Assembly (NCBI RefSeq): GCF_017298635.1
Contig: NZ_CP071182.1
Coordinates: forward strand, 2,046,001 to 2,110,000
Origin: Paenalicyclobacillus mengziensis
GTDB taxonomy: Bacteria; Bacillota; Bacilli; Alicyclobacillales; Alicyclobacillaceae
Length of the DNA stretch: 64,000 bases
Reading direction: 5' to 3'
This document shows, in pieces, positions 10,114-18,887 of this stretch; the first letter of the stretch is position 1; each line of letters opens with the position of its first letter. Below the pieces are notes generated by a model. It saw nothing but the letters and a program-made list of their open reading frames with translations, was not told where the DNA came from and made no database searches. The position numbers were made by a program, and so were the translations under genes.

Positions 10114-10153
10114 GAGAAGTGGCCGTCCAAAAACAAGGGACAGGCCACTTCTC
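10114..10153. repeat. perfect 11-bp inverted repeat
   Basis: GAGAAGTGGCC (10114-10124) and GGCCACTTCTC (10143-10153) are separated by 18 bases and followed by an A/T-rich run. It can form a stable hairpin just upstream of the zinc-finger gene. It has no clear T-tract, so a regulatory or attenuator role is as likely as termination. Confidence 0.6.
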
Positions 10154-10242
10154 AAATTTGATAAAATATGAGAAAATTTATTCTATAGAGAAAGTTCGCT
10201 GTAGTGCCTTTGTTACTTGCATATTGCCGTCGAAATCCCCAT

Positions 10243-10518
10243 ATGAATTCAAAAAAAGTGAAAGAAGGGATTTCATTGTTCCAGTGCCCGCTCTGCGGAG
10301 AGCTTTTGGAAGCCCTGACGAATGTACACTGTGTCACAAAACATCAACTGAGTAAAAGAGAACTGATTGCGCGTCATGGATCCGCTAAGTATGTTGCACC
10401 GCGTATTACGCGAGAGGTGCAGGAGTGGATCCGTGACGCGCAAATCATTTCTAAAGCAGATTTCGAAGTGGCACAGGCTGCAGCGAGAAATCAGTTCACA
10501 CGGGGCATTGCTCGCTAG
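10243..10518 (+). CDS. small zinc-finger-like protein
   Basis: I do not recognise this 91-residue protein. Its centre reads CPLCGELLEALTNVHCVTKH, that is Cys-X2-Cys followed by His-X-Cys-X3-His, which could bind zinc in a finger- or ribbon-like fold. A basic stretch (KRELIARHGSAKY) follows, so nucleic-acid binding is plausible. No good ribosome site precedes ATG 10243; GTG at 10204 is an alternative that adds 13 residues. A weak promoter (TTGATA 10158, TTCTAT 10181, 17 apart) and a strong inverted repeat lie upstream. Confidence 0.55.
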   Translation: MNSKKVKEGISLFQCPLCGELLEALTNVHCVTKHQLSKRELIARHGSAKYVAPRITREVQEWIRDAQIISKADFEVAQAAARNQFTRGIAR

Positions 10519-10720
10519 CAGCGCGAGGTCTGTTTCAACTTCATGGCGATGAAAGCGCATTACACGCATCTGACAATGAACGCGTATGCCGCTGGCGTGA
10601 CACAGATGAGGTAGCGGGCGTGCGGCACGCATACGCTTGCCATAGCGACTACGCTGCCATAGCGAACGCGCGTGTCATATGTGTCATAATGGAAATCAAA
10701 TTCGTTCATACTGTAAGATA

Positions 10721-10739
10721 GGGGCGCAAGCCCCTTTTT
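10721..10739 (+). terminator. terminator-like hairpin just before ymfF
   Basis: GGGGC, loop GCAA, GCCCC and then five T residues. It ends only 24 bases before the ymfF start codon, so it may end upstream transcription or act as an attenuator for the ymfF-ymfH operon. Confidence 0.7.
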
Positions 10740-10763
10740 CCATGAATAAAGGAGAGGTTGCCC

Positions 10764-12071
10764 ATGGGTGAATTCCAGGTCTACCATCGCGGGCGGTTGC
10801 ACGTTCACCTGCTGCAGACAACGCAGTTTCGAACTCGCCACTTGTCACTCAAGGTTTGTCGACCGCTACAGCGAGATTCCGTGACCAAGTCGGCTATGAT
10901 TCCGTACTTGTGGATAGACGGAACCTCCCGTCTTCCAACTCCCCTAGACATTGCACGCTATTCGGATGAACTTTTCGGCGCACTCATCCGAACGAACATT
11001 GGTAAAAGAGGGCCCCTGCAATTGGCGGAAGTCTACGCTTCGGTGCCGGAAGAGTCGAGGGCTGAAGAAGCCCAGGGCGTATTCGACGACGTTTTGAAAC
11101 TTTCTCTCGAACTTGCGACCGATCCGCTGCGTGGCGAAGACGGCTTCTCTGCCGAGTTTGTAAAGCGGGAGAAGTCACTGCACCGAAAACGGATCGCTAG
11201 TCAAGCGGACGACAAAATTGCTTATGCGATGGAGAAGTGTACACTCCACGTCTGCCGCGGCCTCCCTGAAGGCCTACCTCGACTTGGCTACGAAGAGGAC
11301 ATTGAGGCCCTCACACCGGCCGAATTGTGGAAGGCGCACGAGCAACTGCTGAAGGAATCGGACGTCTACTTATACATCGTCGGGGATATCAAGGACTCAG
11401 ACGCATTGGGAGAGCGGTTGTTGGGGCAGTTGGAGCAGCAGTTCCCGGCGGCGAAGGGTGCAGTGTCGAGACAATTGGTACGAGCCATTCCCGCGGACGG
11501 CAGGGGAGACCAACCTGAGTTCATGACGGAGCGGCAGCAGGTTCAGCAGGGAAAACTCAATCTTGGATTCCGAACTGGAGTCTCATATGATGATGAGGAT
11601 TACCCGGCTTTGCTTGTGGCAAACGGTATTCTTGGCGGTTTCCCACATTCCAAATTGTTTCGCAATGTGCGAGAAAAAGAAAGCCTGGCTTACTACGCAT
11701 CGAGCCGGCTGGATGGCTTAAGCGGCATTGTGGCGATTCAAACTGGAATTGAGCCGAGCGTTGCAGAGCGGGCACAGAAGATCATCCTCGAGCAAGTAGA
11801 GGCGATGAAACAAGGAGACGTCTCGGAGGAGGAACTTCATCTGACACAGGGGGCTCTAGCCAACCAGTACCGCCAGGTCATGGATCAGCCCGTTTCAAGA
11901 CTGGAGATTCACTTTAGCGGCACCTTAGCCGGTATCGATAGAGATGTGGAGACACTGATGAAGAGAATGCATGAAGTATCGCGGGAAGACGTTGTCCGTG
12001 CAAGTAATCGCTTGCTTCTGGATACAGTCTATTTCTTGTCCAGCCAGGAGGGGGAGACACATGGAAATTAA
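10764..12071 (+). CDS. ymfF: M16-family peptidase-like protein YmfF (inactive subunit)
   Basis: This 435-residue protein of the insulinase (M16) fold resembles Bacillus YmfF. The zinc motif HXXEH expected near the N terminus is absent, while the C-terminal M16 domain is conserved (GFRTGVSYDDEDYPALLVANGILGG and KLFRNVREKESLAYYA with its Arg-Glu-Lys-Glu-Ser-Leu-Ala-Tyr signature). It is therefore the non-catalytic partner of the next gene, with which it overlaps by 11 bases. ATG 10764 follows AAAGGAG by 9 bases. In B. subtilis the pair is implicated in processing; the substrate here is unknown. Confidence 0.87.
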   Translation: MGEFQVYHRGRLHVHLLQTTQFRTRHLSLKVCRPLQRDSVTKSAMIPYLWIDGTSRLPTPLDIARYSDELFGALIRTNIGKRGPLQLAEVYASVPEESRAEEAQGVFDDVLKLSLELATDPLRGEDGFSAEFVKREKSLHRKRIASQADDKIAYAMEKCTLHVCRGLPEGLPRLGYEEDIEALTPAELWKAHEQLLKESDVYLYIVGDIKDSDALGERLLGQLEQQFPAAKGAVSRQLVRAIPADGRGDQPEFMTERQQVQQGKLNLGFRTGVSYDDEDYPALLVANGILGGFPHSKLFRNVREKESLAYYASSRLDGLSGIVAIQTGIEPSVAERAQKIILEQVEAMKQGDVSEEELHLTQGALANQYRQVMDQPVSRLEIHFSGTLAGIDRDVETLMKRMHEVSREDVVRASNRLLLDTVYFLSSQEGETHGN

Positions 12072-13338
12072 ACAATTCCCCATGGGAGAATCTGTATACC
12101 AGGAGCGGCTGCAGAACGGACTGCAGGTCGTCTTGCTGCCGAAACCAGGGTTCGCTCAGACGTTCGTGACATTTAGCACCCATTACGGTTCGATAGACCG
12201 TGTGTTTAAGACCAACGCACATGGCAATTACACGGTTGTTCCAGACGGCATCGCACACTTTCTTGAACACAAGATGTTTGAGTCCGAAAAGGGCGATGTG
12301 TTTCCAGAGTTTTCGCGCTACGGTGCTTCGGCAAATGCGTTTACGACCTTTGATTTAACCACTTATCTGTTCTCGTGTACGGACAATTTGCACGAGAACC
12401 TGAACCTTTTGCTGGATTTCGTACAGGATCCGTATTTTACTGACGCGAATGTCGAGAAAGAAAAAGGGATTATCGGCCAGGAAATTCAGATGTACAACGA
12501 CAATCCGGATGCGAGAGTGTTTTATGACCTGTTAAAGGCGCTTTATCAGGAGCATCCGGTACGCATCGAGATCGCCGGAACAGTTGACAGTATCGCCAAG
12601 ATCAGCAAGGAGACACTGTACGAATGCTACGAGACGTTCTATCACCCTGGAAATATGGTCCTGTTCGCTGTAGGCGGTTTTGAGCCGGAGACGGTGCTCG
12701 ATTGGATACGAGAGAACCAGGCGAAAAAGTCGTTTGCGAACGTCCCTGTCATCGACAGGCAGCCAATCAACGAACCGCCTGCTGTGAAAACAGCGCAAAC
12801 GACGGCGCACCTTGCGGTCAGTCAACCGAAGTGTCTGGTTGCGTGGAAAGACGCAGCGGGTCCAATGTCGGGCCATGAGCTGCTTGAACGGGAGCTGTAT
12901 CTTGGAGTGGTCCTCGACGCCCTCTTTGGACGGAGCAGCACGGCGTACCAGGAACTGATGGATGAGGGACTCATCGATCAGGGATTTTCGTGGGAGTTTG
13001 AGCGCGCCGAGACCTACGGGTTTGCTGTGATTGGCGGCAACACGCCTGACCCACAGAAGCTAACAAATCGGATTCAAGCGGTTATCGACGATGCCTGTCA
13101 AACCGGCGTGATGGAGGCAGAGTTTGAGCGCTGCAGGAAGAAGGCGATGGGGCGGTTCCTGACGACGCTCGATTCTCCCGGTTACGTGGCGCGCGGGTAC
13201 ATTTCGTACCTGTTCCGTGGTGCGCAGTTCCTCGACACCGCGCGCGTCCTCGGGGAAATCACTCTGGACGAAGCCAATCGCCATCTTCGCGAGTACTTTG
13301 CCCCAGAACGAAGAGCGGTGTCCATCGTCCAGCCCTGA
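12061..13338 (+). CDS. ymfH: M16-family zinc peptidase YmfH
   Basis: This 425-residue active M16 peptidase carries the inverted zinc motif HFLEH (about residue 65) with the downstream acidic ligand region, and the sequence YGASANAFTTFDLTTYLFSC that typically follows it. The start ATG lies after CAGGAGGGGGA, inside the end of ymfF, so translation of the two is coupled and they probably form a heterodimer like mitochondrial processing peptidase. The product is probably cytoplasmic, since no signal peptide is visible. YmfH-type proteins are often annotated as processing peptidases, but the natural substrate here is not shown by the sequence. Confidence 0.9.
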   Translation: MEIKQFPMGESVYQERLQNGLQVVLLPKPGFAQTFVTFSTHYGSIDRVFKTNAHGNYTVVPDGIAHFLEHKMFESEKGDVFPEFSRYGASANAFTTFDLTTYLFSCTDNLHENLNLLLDFVQDPYFTDANVEKEKGIIGQEIQMYNDNPDARVFYDLLKALYQEHPVRIEIAGTVDSIAKISKETLYECYETFYHPGNMVLFAVGGFEPETVLDWIRENQAKKSFANVPVIDRQPINEPPAVKTAQTTAHLAVSQPKCLVAWKDAAGPMSGHELLERELYLGVVLDALFGRSSTAYQELMDEGLIDQGFSWEFERAETYGFAVIGGNTPDPQKLTNRIQAVIDDACQTGVMEAEFERCRKKAMGRFLTTLDSPGYVARGYISYLFRGAQFLDTARVLGEITLDEANRHLREYFAPERRAVSIVQP

Positions 13339-13392
13339 CCCGTTGGGTCAAGCCGGCCGAGCCAGTTCTAGAGGGAGTCTGCAAATCGTTCG

Positions 13393-14154
13393 TCAGTCTT
13401 CGAGCTGGACACCGAGGACGTCGTGAACCACCACGCTCGCCAGGATGAGTCCCGCGACAGATGGCACGTACGCAACGCTCGCGGGAGGCATCTTTGCTTT
13501 GCGGACGGGCGACGTGGCTTCCGTTTCGGGGCTGACAATCGACTTGCGGACTTCCTCTCGTGCTGCTCTCGGTTTTTCGAACGAGCAAACGGTCTTTACG
13601 CCGCGTTCGATGCCGAACTTCCGCAGCTCCCGACGCAAGACCTTGGCAATCGGGTCGATGCGCGTATCGGCCAGATCGACCACGCGAAACCTCGTCGGAT
13701 CAAGCTTGTTCGCCGCCCCCATCGACGAGACAATGGGGATGCCCCGCTCTACACATTCCTTCACGAGTAGAATTTTCGCCGAAACGGTGTCGATAGCGTC
13801 TACGACATAGTCGGGTTTCTCTCTGAAGAGGACCTCCATGTTGTCCGCAAGGAAAAAGGTCTGCAGTGCGACGACGTCACAGTTCGGGTTGATTTCTGCG
13901 ATCCGTTCCTTCATGACCTCGACCTTCGGCCGCCCAACCGTGGTTGTCAGGGCAGGAATCTGACGATTCACATTGGTGATGTCGACAACGTCTTTGTCAA
14001 TTAAAACCAGGTGACCGACCCCGACTCTGGCGAGGGCCTCCATGGCAAATGAGCCAACCCCTCCCGCTCCGAGGATGGCCACTTTGGAAGCCTGCAAGGT
14101 CTCAATTCCCTCAGGACCGAAGACAAGTTCCGTTCGCGAAAATTGCGTCAGCAT
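13393..14154 (-). CDS. tcdA: tRNA threonylcarbamoyladenosine dehydratase (TcdA/YrvM type)
   Basis: This E1-like ThiF/MoeB-family enzyme adenylates and cyclises t6A37 of ANN-decoding tRNAs to ct6A. The nucleotide-binding glycine motif GAGGVGSF is at about 29-36, followed by DKDVVDITNVNRQ and YVVDAIDTVSAK, the order found in TcdA. The family's CSFEKP segment is present near 190. The length, 253 residues, is normal. The start was placed at the ATG of MLTQFSRTEL, which has GAGAGGTG upstream; eight extra codons are open further 5'. The gene is convergent with ymfH and has a strong promoter of its own. Confidence 0.88.
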   Translation of the reverse strand: MLTQFSRTELVFGPEGIETLQASKVAILGAGGVGSFAMEALARVGVGHLVLIDKDVVDITNVNRQIPALTTTVGRPKVEVMKERIAEINPNCDVVALQTFFLADNMEVLFREKPDYVVDAIDTVSAKILLVKECVERGIPIVSSMGAANKLDPTRFRVVDLADTRIDPIAKVLRRELRKFGIERGVKTVCSFEKPRAAREEVRKSIVSPETEATSPVRKAKMPPASVAYVPSVAGLILASVVVHDVLGVQLED

Positions 14155-14222
14155 CCTTACACCTCTCCCGGTGTACAACTTTGTGATCTGTGTGAGCCTC
14201 TGTGAGTGCCTTTTGTGTTGAC

Positions 14223-14251
14223 ATTATAGAGGCTCGGCCCAGAGAGATCAA
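14223..14251 (-). promoter_or_regulatory. strong promoter of tcdA
   Basis: On the minus strand TTGATC and a perfect TATAAT are 17 bases apart, about 70 bases before the tcdA start. Confidence 0.8.
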
Positions 14252-14528
14252 AGCAGGTAGGTGAATCCGTTCCACGCCCAGTGTGGTTTGCAGGCGAGAT
14301 TGTCTGCAGGCGAGGGGATAGTGCATGGTTCCGGACCTCGTTTTGTACCCATTGAGTTCCATATGTGACATAACGAGCCCTGAGCGCGTTGTCCACCGTG
14401 GTGCCAGTATAAGACACATCAGATGCAAAAAAATGTAAAATGCCAACGCCGAACCTTGAAGCTTTGGGCAAGTTTGGCCAAATGATGCCGACTTGCACTA
14501 AGATTTGGTACAATTTGAACGACCGATT
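14252..14528. other. intergenic stretch between divergent genes
   Basis: No gene is recognisable between the tcdA promoter and the direct repeat upstream of the dehydrogenase. Frames here lack ribosome sites. Confidence 0.4.
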
Positions 14529-14590
14529 GCTACGAGACAACGGATTGATAACAGCAGCCACCGCTGGCTACGAGACAACGGATTGATAAC
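14529..14590. repeat. exact 24-bp direct repeat upstream of the dehydrogenase
   Basis: Positions 14529-14552 and 14567-14590 are identical (beginning GCTACGAGACAACGG and ending TTGATAAC), with a 38-base period. They lie 55-115 bases before the next start codon, where a regulator could bind. Confidence 0.85.
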
Positions 14591-14644
14591 GCAGCGACTG
14601 ATTTATACTTTTTAACGCACTCATGACGCTCGGGAGGTGAGGAG

Positions 14645-15610
14645 ATGAGCCAAAAAACACGCACCGGTCACGACCCGAAGGTATTGGTATATCAGTCCCA
14701 ACACCCGGAGAAATTCGCCACCGTGCTGGCAGAACTGGGCGTGCCGAATGTCACAACCGCTCGCAGCACAGATGACGTCGAACCTGACCTATCCGATGTG
14801 GAAATCATGTTCGGCTGGAACATCCCGGTTGAATGGTTGCGGAAAGCTCCAAGACTTCGCTGGGTTCAGTGGAGCGGGGCTGGTGTCGACAGCGTCGTTT
14901 TGAAACGCGATCAACTGCCGCCAGACCTTCAATTAACCCGCATCGTCCACCAGTTCTCTGCGCCGATGGCGGAATATGTGTTTACCTACTTGCTGTATGT
15001 CGTCAAGGACGTCAGACGACAGCAAAAAGCTCAGGAGCAAAAACGGTGGGATCCGTTCCGGGCACCGCTTCTCGCAGGCAAACACATCGGCGTGGCGGGT
15101 CTTGGCTCCATCGGATCGGAGGTGGTACGCAAGGCGCGGGCATTTGACATGCATGTGTCAGGGCTGAGTGCCACCGGGCGAAACCACCATCTCGTTGACG
15201 TACACTACGGGGCCGACGAATGGCTGAAGTTCGTCGAACCTTTGGACGTACTCGTCTTGACACTCCCCCTCACAGAGCAGACTCGTCACGTGGTGAATGC
15301 CAGAGTGTTTGACGCCATGAAAAATCACGCCATCATCGTGAATGTGGGTCGCGGGGCCCTCATTCGGGAAGCTGACCTGATACCCCGTCTTGCGGCAGGA
15401 CGCATCCAAGCAGCCATTTTGGACGTCTTCGAGCGAGAGCCGTTGCCTGTTGACAGCCCGCTGTGGACACTGCACAACGTCTATGTGTCACCGCATATGT
15501 CGGGACCGAGCGAGGTCAGAAGGACATCGGAGTTTTTCGCAGAGAATTATCAGCGTTATGTGCGACACGAACCGCTTCTTGGTCTGGTCGATGTCACGCG
15601 CCAGTATTAG
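14645..15610 (+). CDS. D-2-hydroxyacid dehydrogenase (GhrA-like)
   Basis: This 321-residue NAD(P)-dependent enzyme of the D-isomer-specific 2-hydroxyacid dehydrogenase family reduces a 2-oxoacid such as glyoxylate or hydroxypyruvate; the exact substrate cannot be read. The Rossmann motif GVAGLGSIG lies near residue 145. The catalytic triad is visible: Arg in NVGRGALIREADL, Glu in AILDVFEREPLP and His in VYVSPHMSGPS. The N-terminal substrate domain has the family segment WVQWSGAGVD. ATG follows GGAGGTGA by 5 bases. The thioesterase gene follows after about 40 bases, so the two may be co-transcribed. Confidence 0.9.
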   Translation: MSQKTRTGHDPKVLVYQSQHPEKFATVLAELGVPNVTTARSTDDVEPDLSDVEIMFGWNIPVEWLRKAPRLRWVQWSGAGVDSVVLKRDQLPPDLQLTRIVHQFSAPMAEYVFTYLLYVVKDVRRQQKAQEQKRWDPFRAPLLAGKHIGVAGLGSIGSEVVRKARAFDMHVSGLSATGRNHHLVDVHYGADEWLKFVEPLDVLVLTLPLTEQTRHVVNARVFDAMKNHAIIVNVGRGALIREADLIPRLAAGRIQAAILDVFEREPLPVDSPLWTLHNVYVSPHMSGPSEVRRTSEFFAENYQRYVRHEPLLGLVDVTRQY

Positions 15611-15651
15611 GAACGAGAAATCACAGGAATAACATGGGAGGCGTACATAGG

Positions 15652-16050
15652 TTGGAGATGCCAGAACAGAAGACGATGTTGGATGCGCTCGGAATTGAAA
15701 CGGTGGAGTTAACGAAAGACCGTGTCGTCATGACCATGCCGGTGTCAGATGCCACGAGGCAGCCGTTTGGGATCTTGCACGGAGGTGCTTCTGTCGCACT
15801 CGCAGAGTCTGCCGCCAGCATTGGGGCGTGGATGAACGTCGATCAGGAGAGACAAGCCACGGTCGGCCTCGAGATTAACGCGAATCACATTCGCTCGAAA
15901 GCAGAGGGTATCGTCACCGCTGTGGCGACACCGATTCACCGCGGACGGACGACGATGGTCTGGGACATTCGGATTACGGATGAAGAGGGCAGGCTCATCT
16001 GTATGTCCCGCTGCACCATCGCTGTCATCGATAGACCAACCCGGGGCTGA
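15652..16050 (+). CDS. PaaI-type hotdog thioesterase
   Basis: This is a 132-residue acyl-CoA thioesterase of the PaaI/YdiI branch. The signature QPFGILHGGASVALAESAAS at about 36-55 contains the HGG turn and the acidic catalytic residue of the hotdog helix, followed by GLEINANHIR. The likely start is TTG 15652, about 10 bases after GGGAGG; ATG 15658 would be shorter by two codons and ATG 15634 longer by six. The function is hydrolysis of an aromatic or acyl-CoA, with unknown specificity. Two further hotdog genes follow within 2 kb. Confidence 0.83.
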   Translation: MEMPEQKTMLDALGIETVELTKDRVVMTMPVSDATRQPFGILHGGASVALAESAASIGAWMNVDQERQATVGLEINANHIRSKAEGIVTAVATPIHRGRTTMVWDIRITDEEGRLICMSRCTIAVIDRPTRG

Positions 16051-16150
16051 TACCCATAACGAGGTTCGTATCACCGGACACTTAGAATCGGACGCCTATA
16101 ATTTGACGCTGCAAACGGAGACTTCATCACAGAGAGGCTGCGAGTGATTC

Positions 16151-16543
16151 ATGAAACATCACATGACGATTACGGTACGCTTCAGCGACACAGACATGCT
16201 TGGTCACGTCAACAACGCTTCCTATTTCACGTATATGGAAGAGGCAAGATTGTATTTTATGAACGCCATCGAAATTACCGGGGCAGCCCTCATCATTGCT
16301 TCGGCAAAGGTTGATTGGCGCGCCCAGACGTATTTTCCAGACACGCTCGATGTCGAAACTTATATCACGCGCATTGGCAACAGCAGTTTTGACGTCGCGA
16401 CGACGCTGACAAGTCAAAGAAGTTCACAGGTTGTGTTCGAGGGCATCGCGACGTTGGTGCACTTTGATTACGAGACGCAGAAGTCCATTCCGTTGTCTGA
16501 CAGCCAGCGCAAGTGCCTCGAGGGATACTTGGAAGCGCGCTGA
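16151..16543 (+). CDS. YbgC/FcbC-type acyl-CoA thioesterase
   Basis: This 130-residue hotdog-fold thioesterase of the 4-hydroxybenzoyl-CoA type has the active-site segment RFSDTDMLGHVNNASYFTYMEEAR at about 10-33, where Asp of the DTD/ECD position is the nucleophile or base. It is a close paralogue of the protein at 17544, which has the same segment with ECDGLGHVNNGTYFTYMEDAR; the DUF421 gene lies between them. The substrate is unknown. A modest GAGAGG site precedes the ATG. Confidence 0.83.
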   Translation: MKHHMTITVRFSDTDMLGHVNNASYFTYMEEARLYFMNAIEITGAALIIASAKVDWRAQTYFPDTLDVETYITRIGNSSFDVATTLTSQRSSQVVFEGIATLVHFDYETQKSIPLSDSQRKCLEGYLEAR

Positions 16544-16734
16544 GGCCAGCCACTTCGCCATTTTCGGCTCTCTGAATGCACGAGGTTGATGTGTTTTGGC
16601 CAGTGTCCCGAAAACGGTTGGATGATTGTTTTCGCATGGTTTCCCTCCCGCATGGTTATACCGTGAGTAGCGCCTTTTGGGTGAGTTCGCGCGCCCTGGC
16701 TGACAGCTCTGGTTTTATACGGGAGAGTGAATCT

Positions 16735-17466
16735 GTGCACATTCCTTTTTTCTTTCTAACCATCACGACACTGATAACTTTTATTGTCTTGCTGTTGCTT
16801 GTGCGCTGGCTGGGGGCGACGCAGTTGACACAGCTGACGTTCTTTAACTGGGTTGCCGGCGCCAGTATGGGGAACTTGGCGGCCAACATGATTGCTTCCG
16901 GATCGATGAGAGACTTTGTTACTGGCGGTTACACGCTTGTTCTGTTTACCGCAGCATCTTTGCTTGCAGCATATGTTGCCTTGAAAAGTCGTTCGTTTCG
17001 AAGGGTAGCCAACGGCGAGCCAATTGTCCTCATCCACAAAGGCAAGATTCTTCGCCACAACCTCGGGAAAACGAAGGTGAATTTGGACGTTTTGATGATG
17101 TTGCTGCGGGAAAAAGGATACTTTGCCTACGATGACATTCAGTATGCAATTCTCGAGCCCACAGGAAACCTGAGTATCTTGCCGTCACAGGGGTCGCAAT
17201 CTGTTTCGAAGGACGATCTTGCTTACGGGCCGGACATGTCCAGCGAAGGGCAGGGGCCCTACGTCGAGATCGTTGTGGATGGTGAAATTGATAGGGACAA
17301 GCTGGTGTCAACCGATCACGATGACGCCTGGATCCAACACCAGATTCGCAAGCACGGCGGCCGATCGCTCTCGGACGTGATGTTCCTCGCAGTCAACAAA
17401 GACGGGCATGTGCTGATTGACTTGTCTCGCGAGGCCGAAGAAGACCCATCGGACGAGCTGCTGTGA
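16735..17466 (+). CDS. DUF421/YetF-family membrane protein
   Basis: This 243-residue protein has three membrane helices in the first 90 residues (about 3-25, 34-52 and 60-82) and a cytoplasmic C-terminal DUF421 domain. The domain has the family's GEPIVLIHKGKILRHNL and a following block of YAILEPTGNLSILP. GTG 16735 follows GGGAGAGTGA by 4 bases; the open frame extends upstream, but without a better site. Proteins of this family (YetF, YkjA, YrbG) are common in spore-formers and their biochemical role is unknown. It sits between two paralogous thioesterases in the same direction. Confidence 0.85.
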   Translation: MHIPFFFLTITTLITFIVLLLLVRWLGATQLTQLTFFNWVAGASMGNLAANMIASGSMRDFVTGGYTLVLFTAASLLAAYVALKSRSFRRVANGEPIVLIHKGKILRHNLGKTKVNLDVLMMLLREKGYFAYDDIQYAILEPTGNLSILPSQGSQSVSKDDLAYGPDMSSEGQGPYVEIVVDGEIDRDKLVSTDHDDAWIQHQIRKHGGRSLSDVMFLAVNKDGHVLIDLSREAEEDPSDELL

Positions 17467-17543
17467 CCGTGATTGACACAAATTGGTTGACGGCACTCAT
17501 TGACGCAAACTCAGTGACAACAACATTCTTTAGCTAGGTGGGG

Positions 17544-17969
17544 ATGGCGATATTTGAGCGGCGTATTGTGGTGAGATTTGGTGAATGTGACGGCCTTGGG
17601 CATGTGAACAACGGTACATATTTTACCTACATGGAAGATGCACGCATCGATGTGTTTCGATTATTTAACCCGTCCCTCGATTTAAAGACGTGGAATCTCA
17701 TTGTGGCTTCGACGCGTTGTGACTTTTTGGCACAGGTCTCGTACGCGGAAGAGCTCACGGTATATACCTGGATTCCGACGCTCGGAAATTCCAGCTTCAC
17801 GGCCCATCACGCCATTCGGAAAGCGGATGGGACATGGGCTGCACGCGGGCAAGCCGTATTGCTCGCGTACGATTACACACAGGAAAAACCGATGCCGCTC
17901 TGGCCAGAGGTGAGAGCAGCGTTGGCCGGACACAGCGCAGAGCCCGAAGGAGCACCAGCGTTGCGCTGA
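17544..17969 (+). CDS. YbgC/FcbC-type acyl-CoA thioesterase, second copy
   Basis: This 141-residue hotdog thioesterase is paralogous to the one at 16151. The catalytic segment is VRFGECDGLGHVNNGTYFTY (about 9-28). Later blocks IVASTRCDFLAQVSYAEEL and LGNSSF also match the first copy. The start is ATG 17544 or GTG 17538; AGGTGGGG overlaps or directly precedes both, so the exact start is uncertain. The C terminus ends in a Glu/Ala/Pro-rich tail. The SDR gene follows 119 bases later, possibly in one transcript. Confidence 0.82.
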   Translation: MAIFERRIVVRFGECDGLGHVNNGTYFTYMEDARIDVFRLFNPSLDLKTWNLIVASTRCDFLAQVSYAEELTVYTWIPTLGNSSFTAHHAIRKADGTWAARGQAVLLAYDYTQEKPMPLWPEVRAALAGHSAEPEGAPALR

Positions 17970-18054
17970 TACAGAAGACAGTAAGGACACGGGGTCGGCC
18001 GATACGTACAGAGTACCTGGGTTTTACCGGTACAAAAATAGGTTTTAGTAAGAA

Positions 18055-18086
18055 AAACTGGAGGTCAACTAAACTGGAGGTCAACA
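18055..18086 (+). repeat. tandem duplication of a ribosome-binding site
   Basis: A 16-bp segment beginning AAACTGGAGGTCAAC occurs twice in tandem (18055-18070 and 18071-18086), differing only in the last base. Each copy contains TGGAGGTC. The second is the functional site, 7-10 bases before ATG 18089. Confidence 0.9.
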
Positions 18087-18088
18087 AC

Positions 18089-18868
18089 ATGGATGCGGGA
18101 CAAATGTTTTCACTCGTCGGAAAACGCGTTATGATTACGGGCGCCAGTCGCGGCATCGGTCGCGGCCTGGCACATGGCCTGGCCCGGGCTGGTGGCGATT
18201 TGGTTCTTGTCGCCAGAGATAAGAAAACACTGGCGCAAGTCGAGGATGAGTGCAGGGAAATCCGCGCTGATATCGACGTCTCCTCCTACTCATGCAATAT
18301 TCGCGAGCCAGAACAGGTTCGTCAAACCGTCGCAGAAAGTACAAAGAATGGCAAGCGCATCGACGTCCTGGTCAACAACGCCGGCCTCAATATTCGCACC
18401 CCGGCACTTGAGGTGACGGAGGAGCAATGGCAAACCATCCTCGATACCGACCTGCGCGGAGCTTTCTTCTTTGCACAGGAAGTCGGCAGACAGATGGTTG
18501 CAAACCAATCCGGGAGCATCATCAATGTTTCTTCTGTGGGAGGACACGTTGCCCTTCGCACAGGTGTGGCATATGCGGCTGCCAAGGCAGGGGTTATCCA
18601 GATGACGAAAGTTCTTGCCCTTGAATGGGGGCGAGACAAGGTTCGCGTGAATTGCATCGCACCGTGGTATTTTCGAACGCCATTGACGGAGAAACTGCTC
18701 GACGATCCCGCTTATCTCGGTGAGATTGTCGCCCGCACACCACTTCGCCGGGTTGGCGAAGTGGCCGAGTTGGTCGGACCGACCGTGTTTCTTGCGTCGG
18801 ACGCATCCAGCTATGTGACAGGGCATACGCTCTTCGTCGACGGGGGAATGAGTATTTACGGATTTTGA
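18089..18868 (+). CDS. short-chain dehydrogenase/reductase
   Basis: This 259-residue classical SDR shows the cofactor motif TGASRGIGRG at about 18-27, NNAG (NAGLN) near 95, the catalytic Ser in INVSSVGGHVA, Tyr and Lys in YAAAKAG (YxxxK), and the C-terminal SDASSYVTGHTLFVDGG. It resembles gluconate 5-dehydrogenase, glucose 1-dehydrogenase and FabG-like enzymes, so it is an NAD(P)H-dependent oxidoreductase of unassigned substrate. The start is ATG 18089 after the duplicated TGGAGGTC site. It ends just before the first cluster of 23-bp palindromes. Confidence 0.9.
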   Translation: MDAGQMFSLVGKRVMITGASRGIGRGLAHGLARAGGDLVLVARDKKTLAQVEDECREIRADIDVSSYSCNIREPEQVRQTVAESTKNGKRIDVLVNNAGLNIRTPALEVTEEQWQTILDTDLRGAFFFAQEVGRQMVANQSGSIINVSSVGGHVALRTGVAYAAAKAGVIQMTKVLALEWGRDKVRVNCIAPWYFRTPLTEKLLDDPAYLGEIVARTPLRRVGEVAELVGPTVFLASDASSYVTGHTLFVDGGMSIYGF

Positions 18869-18887
18869 TAGTTACCCGCCTGGGAAT

